DNA from: Reticulitermes speratus
Taxonomy: Eukaryota > Arthropoda > Insecta > Blattodea > Rhinotermitidae
Direction: 5' to 3'
DNA length: 64,000 nt
NCBI GenBank assembly: GCA_021186555.1
Contig: JAJKFL010000042.1
Coordinates: 10,532,781 to 10,596,780, forward strand
Shown: positions 45,861 to 55,080 of the stretch, piece after piece
How the letters are laid out: every line of letters starts with the position of its first letter
Numbering within the stretch: the first letter of the stretch is position 1
Translations under genes and position numbers: made by a program
The notes under the pieces: generated by a model
What the model was told of the DNA's origin: nothing
Database searches by the model: none
What the model saw: only the letters and a program-made list of their open reading frames with translations

Positions 45861-46460
45861 TTTAGATAAAAATTTTGTTTCTATCTCACATAAATCACTG
45901 AGTTTCTGTACCACAAAGACGAGTTTGTTAATGCTGTACAAAGAAATGCCAGCTGCCTACTGTTAAGGACAATATGAAACACACACAGGCAATATGGTTA
46001 TGTTAGAAACCTACCTATTTTAATAACAAAAGTAGGCAAAACAAAGTACGGTAAATTCTTGATTTACAGAGAATAATACAGTGTGATATGCCTGGAAGTG
46101 GGTCATGTGCAGTGCCCGTTGTAATGTACAAAGATTTGTGCCGTGACCTTGCAGAACAGCTGCTATGCGAAAGAATGTCAATTTATGGCAGACAGTGTGA
46201 AGGGTGTTGATTATATCATGACAACATGGAATAAATTTATACTAAAGTCCTATAAATATCCCGAGAACTGAACATTTATAAGGAGTGTCGATTGATATGT
46301 GTGCACTACAGGCCCTAGAGTTATTAAGCCTGTTCGTGGAATACTTACGAAGGTATACTGAAATACCGTTAGGAAATACCAGCTGTTCTTTGTACGTAGG
46401 TGAAACTTAAAAGTCTTGAAATATTATCATTGATATAACTGATGAATACTGCATGCAATA

Positions 46461-46825
46461 GTATTGTTTTCACCGTGCATGTTTATCAATATAATTTCAC
46501 AATTCACCAACACATGCACTTCACTATTAAAAATTAATAGCTTGTTCACGTCGTATTAGATATCACTTTTGGATCAATTTACTTTAAATCACCTTAAAAT
46601 CACTTTATCAATTTTGGAATTTATTATTTTATTAATGCAGTTTTATAATACCCACATTTGACTGTTTTAATCCACATCTCTGGAAAACCTAATGAATGTG
46701 TTTGTATTATGTAACTCGAGTCGCCCCTGATGATGGCCGGTTAACCGACCGAAACATATGTAGGGCTTTTTAACAAACTATTAATTATTAATAGTGAAGT
46801 GCATGTGTTGGTGAATTGTGACATT
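46461..46825. mobile_element. Fold-back retroelement with one hammerhead and perfect 15-bp target duplication
   Basis: The left arm (from about 46,493) CACAATTCACCAACACATGC mirrors the right arm end GCATGTGTTGGTGAATTGTG. The left arm stops before the hammerhead. The left extension of 32 bp (46,461-46,492), read on minus, holds AAACATGCACGGTGAAAACA. The flanking repeat ATACTGCATGCAATA is perfect at 46,446-46,460 and 46,826-46,840. Confidence 0.83.
46723..46766 (+). ncRNA. Hammerhead ribozyme motif, intact core
   Basis: Stem I GCCC/GGGC, core CTGATGA at 46,727-46,733, U, stem II GGCCGG...CCGACC with one C-A mismatch, GAAAC at 46,751-46,755, ATAT, GTA at 46,760-46,762. Palindromic ACATATGT. Confidence 0.7.
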
Positions 46826-47193
46826 ATACTGCATGCAATATTTCGGTCTGGAAAACACATGACGATACAGTATTTTAATAAAATGGTTCTTAAAATAGGA
46901 TGTAGGGTGTGGACTCAGTTAGCCTCTCTATGAATATAGCGTAATAGGTGTGGCCTCTCAACAACGTAATGTAACCCTTATTTTTTAAAACGTATGTGAA
47001 ATTCTAGAGTATCTAAGTGACTACAAATTTCGCAAAATATTAATTGAATACACGGAGTCACTTAATCTGTCATTGATATAAATTACAAATGTGTTTGAAC
47101 TATCCTTCCTGTGCCTGGTTTTATTTTGAAGGAAGAACTTGAGATATACGTCAAATATACTGCTTCAACTTCGTCCCAAAATTGTTTTGATGT

Positions 47194-47418
47194 GATTTGT
47201 GGTCTTCTGGGTAATTACACGGCGTCGTGTGGTAATTATTTACCAACGTTTCGGGACAACGTGTCGGTCCCATCTTCACGGGTCAAGATTATTGGAATTT
47301 TGACCGGGACCGACACGTTGTCCCAAAACGTCGGTAAATAATTACCACACGACGCCGTGTAATTACCCAGAAGACCACAGATTACATCAACATCGCGGCG
47401 GAAGCCTGAAATCAAGGT
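47194..47418. mobile_element. Fold-back element, second family, with perfect target duplication
   Basis: Left GTAATTACACGGCGTCGTGT mirrors right ACGACGCCGTGTAATTACCC. The central GGGACCGACACGTTGTCCC hairpin is on both arms. The extension ACATCGCGGCGGAAGCCTGA is present. It is flanked by TTGTTTTGATGT at 47,182-47,193 and 47,419-47,430. Confidence 0.85.
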
Positions 47419-47430
47419 TTGTTTTGATGT

Positions 47431-48377
47431 ATTCTAATATTTACACATAAGCAAAGTTTTACATGGGAATGGGAAAAACATTGCGATGTTCAATTAAACT
47501 TTATATAGGATTCTGAAAACATACTGAAATTTCGTAATTTACTGCCTTACAGACGAGTTCGATAGCATAAGACCTTAAGAAAAATATCACGCCTTACCTG
47601 TCATAACCATATATCAGATCAGTGTCAAGATCCAATCTGAGGTATCAGTAAAACAAATTACATTCCAATGACATTCCCTATACATTACTTACAAAATAAA
47701 CAATAAATTATAATGATGTCAACTACAGGCACGTAACTACTTTGTCATATGTCATATGTCAGTGAAGCTGGGAGGATCACCTGTCTTCCTCTAACTGCAG
47801 GTCAAAATGTGATAAAAGAAGTTCTTCAAGTACATGCAAGAATTTTTGTGGAAACTGCATACAATAATTATTTCACCGTAAAATTATAGGATGTTGGGCT
47901 TTTGACAGGATTCATAAAGGTATCCCAGATTGAAACTGAAGAAAATACACAAATTATAAACTGTACCATTGAAAGGGTTTCGGTAAAATTATCAGATACT
48001 GTCTTATTTTTTTTTACCGGAATTTTAATTTAAAGTGAGTGAAAGATTAAACTAACTTAATAAGTTCACTTTATTATCGCGGTACTTCAGTAACTAACAA
48101 GAATAAAGTATCAACTTCAGTACGATACATATGTATTTAAAGCAGATAAACCTCTTGTAGCTTCTTTACATAATCGTATTTTCCCAGCAAACTGAAACAA
48201 AAACCAATACAGAAAAATCAGCAAATCCTTTGCCTCTTCGGAGAATCAACCCTGTTGATATCCAAAATTACGTCACAGACTTTCCCACTTGAAGAAAACT
48301 GATAGCTCTTCCCTTTATTCAATTCACTAGTTTTTTACGCTGTAAAAATTCAATGGAAAAACCTGCAAAATTATTCT
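47431..48377. other. No gene recognised
   Basis: AT-rich spacer, no recognisable content. Confidence 0.45.
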
Positions 48378-48813
48378 TAACTTCTTGACCCTTCAAGATA
48401 AGACCGATAGGTTGTCCCGAAGCGTAGGTAAGGTATTGCCACTCTACGCTGCCGTGCCATGGCTCAGGCGGTTAGTCGCCGGCCTCTCACCACGGAGGCC
48501 CGGGGTTCGATCCCAGGTCAAGTCCATGTGAGATTTGTGGTGGACAAAGTGGCACTGGGACAGGTTTTTCTCCGAGTTGTCGGTTTTCCCCTGTCAATTT
48601 CATTCCACTGGTGCTCCATTACTTGTAAAACTTGGTAAAAAACTGCTCATCCTCATCTTCATCTTCATCACAGGGGTTGCACAATAAGCCTTAAGGCTGC
48701 GGTGCGTCCGTAGCATCAGCTGCGGGGCCCCCTCACAAAAAAAAAAAAAAAAAAAACTACGCTGCGTAATATCCCAGAAGAGCGCAGATCTCATTTTCAT
48801 CGCGGCGGAATGA
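48378..48813. mobile_element. Single-arm copy of the second fold-back family, split by SINE C
   Basis: The right arm only: TTCTTGACCCTTCAAGATAA, GGTTGTCCCGAAGCGTAGGT, then ACTCTACGCTGC, continuing after the SINE with CGTAATATCCCAGAAGAGCG and TTCATCGCGGCGGAA. The left arm is missing. Confidence 0.75.
48453..48756 (+). mobile_element. SINE family C, full-length
   Basis: Head CGTGCCATGGCTCAGGCGGT, box B GGGTTCGATCCCAGG, body TTTGTGGTGGACAAAGTGGC, end CAGCTGCGGGGCCCCCTCAC with a 20-nt A tail. The target duplication CTACGCTGC is at 48,444-48,452 and 48,757-48,765. This is the reference copy for the family. Confidence 0.92.
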
Positions 48814-48814
48814 T

Positions 48815-50309
48815 GTCTTCTCAGTGTAATTGGTGTTCCTTAACCGATTTTCGCACAGAACGTGTTCATTCCGCTACAGTAAAATTGAAAATTCATTAAT
48901 TTACAAAAAATATTTAGGGAGGCCTGTATAAATATCGTGGATGACGTTTCTCAGGGAAACCATAAATCGTGGGACAGAAGTTAAAAACGAAGTTTTCAAA
49001 ATGAAAATTGTTTCTGGTAAAATCTTAACAATTTCTGTAATTATTACGAACGAGATTCAGGGCCTATACAGAAAATTATTAATGAAGACGCCTACTGCAT
49101 AAAAAACAGCATTTCTTTCGTCACAGCAATTAAACCCATTTCCACTAGTTACAATCCCCTACGAGATACCCAAATACCCGTAATTTAAATCATATTTTAA
49201 GTCAGTGTACTTCGACTATATTTCAACTTTAAATTAATATCTACATTTAACTAAATAAATACAGAATGGTCCTGAAGTCATTTAACCGATCAAGACATTG
49301 TACACTAACATACGTTGTAAATTTCTTAATTGCGTACTGAGTTTACAAAAACTTTACCCGCGTGTAACCGGATTAATTAATTGGAAATAACGCGTTCAGG
49401 TAAGTCAGACCAATGTTACCAGGTTTACGTACTCCTAATGTGAATGTCTTCGGTTAACTTACCTTTACCTCACACTGTATGTTACTGTTACCCAAATCAA
49501 TGCGTTACGAAAATTTAGTAATTAAATTATTTGTGTTAAATAGGAAATTAAAAACGATTTACTTTACAATAAAGATGTCTACATGGACTGTCATACAAAT
49601 TTCAGAGAGCCTGAAGATTAAAAAAACCTTTAACAACTAGACTAACTCTATATTTCTTTGCGGAAAAGAAGGCAGGTAGGAACATTTGAGGTCCTGCTTC
49701 TCCGCATCTTCAAACAGATGTCAATATTCATATTCATATTCAATATTCCAACAGTGCTAACTAAAATTAATTAACGAATGGTTCACTGCATTCTAATAAG
49801 ACGTCCGTGGCATTGACCACGAGAAAAATTTCCTAAGGTCAAAGCCCAATAAAAAAAATACGTTTCAGTTCAGTGACTTTGCATGTTACGCAGAAACAGA
49901 ATAGTCCTTTACTGATTTTAAAACCTGTTCCTGACTTGAATGTCTGGCTGACACTTTTCAGCATCAAGATACTAACGTATATTACTCTTGACAAGAAGGC
50001 CATTAATTTCACTGGCTGGGATGTCAGTTAATTTGTCCCCTACTACACATGGCATGTAGATAGCTCGGTAGATCATCCTACACATTTATCTTCAATATTA
50101 ACTAACTAAATACATCTGTCATTGTCCTTGTTCAGAAACTAATGGTCAATAAGACGTTCAGGAAATTCCTACCCTGTAAAGGAGCCTGAAAATTTAATAC
50201 CACTTGAACAAATCCTGCCACTTAGACAAAAAATCCGTCCACACCCTCACGTTTCATTTCTTTGACACTAAGTCTAACATTGTGCTTCCATCTATGCATA
50301 GATCTCACA
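48815..50309. other. No gene; possibly a diverged family E piece near 50,095-50,309
   Basis: AT-rich. Around 50,100-50,300 phrases such as AACTAACTAA, TTCAGGAAATTCCT and TTGTGCTTCCATCTATGCAT are collinear with family E but much diverged. No gene recognised. Confidence 0.45.
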
Positions 50310-50580
50310 AATACCGTATTACTTCGAATCTAAGACGCACTTTTCATCACATTTTTCCGAACTCAAATTAGGGCGCGTCTTAAATTTGGGACATTACTTT
50401 TCAGTTTTCGAAAGTCTCGAAAACATCATTTTGTTCGAAGAACAAGTGTTCTCGCTAAAAGAGTAGTAAATTTTACGGACAGTAAAATGCATTTTTGCAA
50501 TTATTTCTAAAAATCTCCTTTATAAAAGTTGGGTGCTTATTAAATTAGACGGCATCTTAAATTCGAAGTGATATGGTATT
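50310..50580. mobile_element. MITE-like element with terminal inverted repeats
   Basis: Left end ATACCGTATTACTTCGAATC then TAAGACGC, right end GGCATCTTAAATTCGAAGTG then ATATGGTAT: inverted repeats of about 28 bp with a few differences around a 210-bp AT-rich centre. A second internal pair (GGCGCGTCTTAAATTTGG) repeats the motif. ATACCGTATT...AAGACGC ends are seen in non-autonomous DNA transposons of many animals. The superfamily cannot be fixed because no target duplication is certain. Confidence 0.7.
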
Positions 50581-50969
50581 ATGTTCCCAAGTTCATCCGC
50601 CGAAATATCTCTAGGAAGATTTCACATAATATGCATGCTACATTTATCGTCCTTTAAACAGCCCTTCATTAAGTACATAGTGTCTAAACTCAGTAAAATA
50701 TTTTGTAAAAAAAAGCAAGACCTAAAATTCTGCAAGTAAATACAAATTATAAGTTTCATCACGAAAACTCTATTTTACGACTGCCATATTCTTCATCTTT
50801 ATGAGCATTAATACTGCCCCTGGACTTTTTTCTCAAAGACCCTAAATTTAAATCGATCCATTAGGGTAACGAACAGGACTTTGCGTGTGTAATATTACGT
50901 TCCTTCAATGTGCTTCAACATACTTTCATACTGAATTAAGTCCAGCATACAGGATCACATTTTATATAA

Positions 50970-51430
50970 CCACGTGGAACAGAGTCCTTCCTGGGAAACT
51001 AACTGGTCTTCTGCTAGTCAATAAATTCCCCGCATTTTATGAAACCCGAAGATTCATTACCGCAATCACAAGCGCCGGCCGCCTGTCCCTACCCTCAGCC
51101 AGATCAATCCAATCCATTCCTCCCTATTCCGATTCTTGAATATCCATTTTAATATTATCCTCCTACCTACGCCTAGTTCTTCCAAGTGGTCTCTTTCTCT
51201 CGGGTCTCCCCACCAAAATCCTTTATGCATCTCTCCAGTCTCCCATACGAGCCACATGCCTCGCCCAACTAATTCTTCTGGATTTTGATCATCCGAATAA
51301 TATTTGGTGAGGAGTACAAGTCATAAAGCTTCTCCTTATGTAGTCTCCTCCACGTTTTATATATGCATATGTTTATTGCCAGAGTGTATAGCCATTACTC
51401 TTCTTTTCGCATTTCGAGTTTTAGAAGAAG
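50970..51430 (-). mobile_element. Family E LINE 3' end, long copy
   Basis: Plus strand GTGGAACAGAGTCCTTCCTG, CGCCTAGTTCTTCCAAGTGG, CAAAATCCTTTATGCATCTC and further 5' sequence to about 51,430. On minus, [20 protein letters not shown] and [11 protein letters not shown] are read. No microsatellite tail (CCACGTGGAAC replaces it). Confidence 0.8.
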
Positions 51431-52523
51431 AATTAATCCTTTAATGCCTTTTAGAAACATCGCTACGAAATGCATTCGAAGGTTAAAAACAAATGCTTAA
51501 AGCTGAATTATTTGAAATATTTGTACTTTAAAATATTTATACTTCCATTTAATAAAGTTTTACAGTCAGGAAAGTGCTTAAAATTTAACCTGAATGGAGG
51601 AACGTCTGACATCCTGCATGTTATGTCAACTGATCAAACCCAGAGGAGATTTTCGTTCACTGCTACTTGCAAACCGCTTCATGACTGTGGCAGGCAATAT
51701 GAATGAAGTGTTTAGACTCGCAGCAAGTCGTAATATCGCTTCAAATCCAACATTTGAAATGAAAGCTTCATGTGGTTCTGTACTTACAGGTGCTGACTGC
51801 AGTGTCGCTGTCAGCAGCAAGTGCTGCACGAACGAGGCGACAATGGCGTAGGGGTGAAGGTGACAAGCAGGTTATAGTTAACATAGAAAACGAAGAGAAG
51901 ACACAGTACCTGGAACAGAATTTCAACTCCAGTAAGTTATAACTGAGGATAAATTTAATAAGCATTATTAAAGTTTATTAAGCCGAGATGGTTTCAATGG
52001 ATTCATGATTTGCAGCAGGCTATTAAGCCAAAAGATCTGTCAATGAAGTAGAAAGCTATACAGAGATGCTAATTACGTCAAGGTACTTATGAATGAAGTG
52101 TTCATTATTAAACCAAGGTATTATCAACGCAGTGAAGCGTTGTTGAGGTTTCTGTAGGTGGATAGCTCTTAATGGAGCAATTAACGATGGAGGCTTGTTA
52201 AATAGAAGATTTTCTCAATTAATTTAGAATCTGCAGATCGGGTACTTATTAGACAGAGATGAAATAATGAATTTCAGTTATTCATTAAGTAATGAATAAG
52301 TTATGAGTTGCGGGTGATTATTAAATCTATATACTTGCAAATAAACTGATATATTTTACACCTTTTAGATTCATATAACTGTCAGATGCTTAACAAATGG
52401 GCACATTTTTCTTAACAAATTTTTGAATCGCAGTGGCTATTCATTCAACAAAAATACTCTCAATTTAGTGACAAGCTACAGATTGTAAGTGCGAGATTTG
52501 AGTCTCTCACAAGCGATTTTGAT
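51431..52523. other. No gene recognised
   Basis: AT-rich. Open frames at 51,594-51,851 (+) and 51,626-51,829 (-) overlap on opposite strands. Neither resembles a cuticle-gene 5' exon or any known domain, and neither starts with a signal peptide. Confidence 0.45.
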
Positions 52524-53027
52524 GAAGATTCAGGTCTTCCGTGATGTTACGCCGTGTCGACTGGTAAATAAGTCTTTCGATCAGAAAATAAGATTACATG
52601 ACCTGTAATTGTATAACTACAACCTACAATAATAGTGACCTTATCAAACGAAATCGTCGCCGAGCGATTATCATCTGTTCCAGCCGCTAAAGCAGAATCT
52701 TGACGGTCACAAATTTAAAGATGATCGCGAGGTGGAAACACTTGTGATAAGATGACAGTAAGGCAGGACAGGGACAGATACCAACAAGGAGTAGAAAGGC
52801 TCACCCCACGATGTGATAAATATAAGAATATTGGCAGGAACTATGTGGAAAATTAGTGGGAAGGCAGTACAATAAAATGTACAGTTTTCTTATCAGAGCT
52901 GAAAATGAAAACCGTCACAGTTACCGATGTTTCTAACAATCGCAGCTATGCAGTCCAACAACCCAACACACTGGTAAACATTCGCATTTACCAGTCGACA
53001 CGGCGTAATATCTCAGAAACCTTGAAT
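52524..53027. mobile_element. Large-loop fold-back element, second family
   Basis: Left GTTACGCCGTGTCGACTGGT (about 52,545) mirrors right ACCAGTCGACACGGCGTAAT (about 52,990). Outer GAAGATTCAGGTCTTC/GAAACCTTGAATCTTC also pair. About 420 bp of unrelated sequence lies between. Central hammerhead-like parts are not recognisable. Confidence 0.65.
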
Positions 53028-53040
53028 CTTCATATTCCTG

Positions 53041-53208
53041 ACATCTGAGCTCTTGTGGGATATTAGCGGTGTGTGTGGTAAATGTTTACTGACGTTTCGG
53101 GACGATACGTTGAACCGAAATGTCAGTAAACAATTACCACACGACGCCGAGTAATATCCCAGAAGCGCGCAGATCTCGTCAACATCGCAGCGGGAACCTA
53201 AAATCAAG
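53041..53208. mobile_element. Fold-back element, second family, just upstream of the RR exon
   Basis: Left GTGTGTGGTAAATGTTTACT and GACGTTTCGGGACGAT mirror right ACCGAAATGTCAGTAAACAA. The extension AACATCGCAGCGGGAACCTA is shared. The target duplication CTTCATATTCCTG/CTTCATATGCCTG (one mismatch) is at 53,028-53,040 and 53,209-53,221. It ends 120 bp before the exon acceptor, so it lies in the upstream intron. Confidence 0.8.
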
Positions 53209-53328
53209 CTTCATATGCCTGTTTCTTCACTTTGCCATGTATCTTACGGCTCAATGCTTAATTTGGCACAGGACAATTTTCCTTTCTCCATTTATCAGAA
53301 AGCTAACGCATATTCTGTTCATGCTCAG

Positions 53329-53575
53329 GTTCTTACGAGTTTGGCTACGAAGTGGGCCCTGATGGCCAGTTCCATCACGAGAACCGTGGTCCTGACGGTG
53401 TGGTATATGGCTGCTACGGGTACATAGACCCGACCGGTAAACCCCGGGCCACATATTATGTATCTGACGGCTGGGGTTACCGTGTCGTGAAGCGTGGAGA
53501 ACCAGTGGAGATCTTCCTTCATCCACACAACCCGCAGGATGTTGAGGGTGGAGGTGGTGGTGGCGAGGGTGACGG
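53329..53575 (+). CDS. Cuticular protein gene, RR chitin-binding exon
   Basis: Exon of 247 bp: acceptor CAG before 53,329, donor GTAAG at 53,576. It enters after one base of a codon and leaves after two, with 81 full codons between. The peptide begins SYEFGYEVGPDGQFHHENRG and carries the Rebers-Riddiford consensus, seen as GVVYGCYGYIDPTGKPRATY then YVSDGWGYRVV (Gly-x-Tyr-x-Tyr-x-Asp-Pro-x-Gly-x2-Arg, Tyr-x2-Asp-x2-Gly-Tyr). In arthropods this domain binds chitin in the secreted cuticle (CPR family, including pro-resilins). The domain is followed by an acidic/Gly-rich linker. A Cys within the consensus and Ser-Asp-Gly-Trp instead of Ala-Asp-Glu/Asp-His are less usual. The 5' exon(s) with start and signal peptide were not found in the window. 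Codon usage and GC content stand out clearly from the AT-rich surroundings. Confidence 0.93.
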
Positions 53576-54588
53576 GTAAGGTGGCACTGGGTACAAACTT
53601 TATTGTGCCTACAGTATTCGAAGTAAAATTAGATACTTAAAGAGCATTTACGTGTAGTTATCATTACACGGTCAATTGTGACCCGGCGTGAAAGAAATAA
53701 ACATTTTGATGGAATATTCTGTTAGTATGCAAAAACGTAGAATAAATAATAATTGAGAATATTAAAATAGATGTTAAGAAGTACTTTATAATAATTTGGA
53801 GATTGTACAGCGACATTTGTTTAGTCTCAGTTGCAATTAGGAATCTAATATTAGATTATGCTAATTTAATTGGTTTATCCAGATAAATATTTACAAAATT
53901 AATTAAAGTATTTTGTGTCTCGTAGCAGGACACAGTGTGGTAGCTATGGAAACAGACGGAGAGACTAGAACCAAATAAATATGACATACGCACATTCCCT
54001 AAGGGTCGGATTTCCTAATTTCACGCTTTGAACGATATTCTGCTTAGTATTTAGAGCTAACAAGCAATAAGGTTTTTAAAATGGTTCGGAATCTGTAAAA
54101 AACAAAGAATACCATAAAATGTGCAAGAGATTTTGTTTAGGAAATTTCACACACAGGAACTAATCGGAATATATAATTTACAATGAGATGACAAACCTGA
54201 ATTGAGGCGTATAGAGATGTTGTCTCTTGATATAGATTGGGTTTATATGGCTACAGAAGGGTTATTTAAATGTTGTGCTTCTTTCATTGAAGATAAATCA
54301 GATCTATGATTACTGATTTAACGTTTAACTTCAATTATTTTCGTTAAATTAATATAACTCCGAATCATATCTAGACTTTTCAGAAGATAAAACTGAGTCC
54401 ATCAGAGTCTAAAACATAATGTCAAATACAAAGTATGTCAGATTCAATCCATTTCGTGGTGAGCTTATTTAATAAACGCAGTTAACACAATTTCCCGTCC
54501 ACTGACAGTGAGTAAGTGTTAAAGAACCCAGTCGGTTTAGACAACCTGTAATCGCTGCAATAAAGTTTCAAACTTTGATGTGTTCCAG
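53576..54588. other. Intron between RR exon and His/Gly-Pro exon
   Basis: 1.0-kb AT-rich intron with GTAAG donor and TTCCAG acceptor. No repeats or other genes recognised. Confidence 0.75.
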
Positions 54589-54749
54589 AGACGCTTCACA
54601 TCACCACCATCATCATGGCGTTGTGACTCCATGGAAGGACCTTTATTTCCCTAAGGGTTGTGGTGGCCCTGGGCCGGGAACAGGCGCTGCTAGTGGACCC
54701 GGCGGTGTCATTGGTGGACCCGCTCCAGGTGGCTACCCTGGGACACCAG
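54589..54749 (+). CDS. Cuticular protein gene, His-tract and Gly/Pro exon
   Basis: Exon of 161 bp bounded by CAG at 54,586-54,588 and a GTACAC donor at 54,750. It completes a Gly codon split after two bases, matching the preceding exon exactly, and leaves after one base. The peptide reads DASHHHHHHGVVTPWKDLYF, then PKGCGGPGPGTGAASGPG and VIGGPAPGGYPGTPG. Six consecutive His and a Gly/Pro-rich hinge link the chitin-binding domain to the repeat region. His-rich stretches are common in sclerotised-cuticle proteins, where they may serve in cross-linking or metal binding. That role is inferred here. Confidence 0.87.
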
Positions 54750-54894
54750 GTACACAGGCACACTCCTTAAGTGCCAAAGTCCCAGATTTTCATCATATTC
54801 AAATGTCCAAATCTGAATGTCATATATTTCTTCAGGTATTTCTTTTCCTCAAATAAAGGCTACTCTTTCGAATTTTCTTAGGCTACTAGCCAGA

Positions 54895-55080
54895 GACCCT
54901 CTCATGACTCAGGCCGTCTGTTACCGGCCAATAACTGCGGAGGTGCAGGTTCGATCCCAGGTCGCTCCATACGGGATTTGTGTTGAACAAAGAGGCAATG
55001 TGTCAGGTTTCCCTCCGAGAAATTCGGCTTTCCCTGTCAATATCATTCCACCAATGATCCATTCTCATATTACATTAGTC
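54895..55080 (+). mobile_element. SINE family C in intron, diverged
   Basis: CATGACTCAGGCCGTCTGTT head, box B AGGTTCGATCCCAGG, body TTTGTGTTGAACAAAGAGGC, truncated before the tail. It is in the 3.2-kb intron of the cuticular gene, sense orientation. Confidence 0.8.

Noticed and set aside
51594-51851. Candidate 5' exon of the cuticular gene
   Set aside because: No hydrophobic signal peptide after the start and no donor in the right phase (after one base of a codon). An equally long frame on the opposite strand suggests chance.
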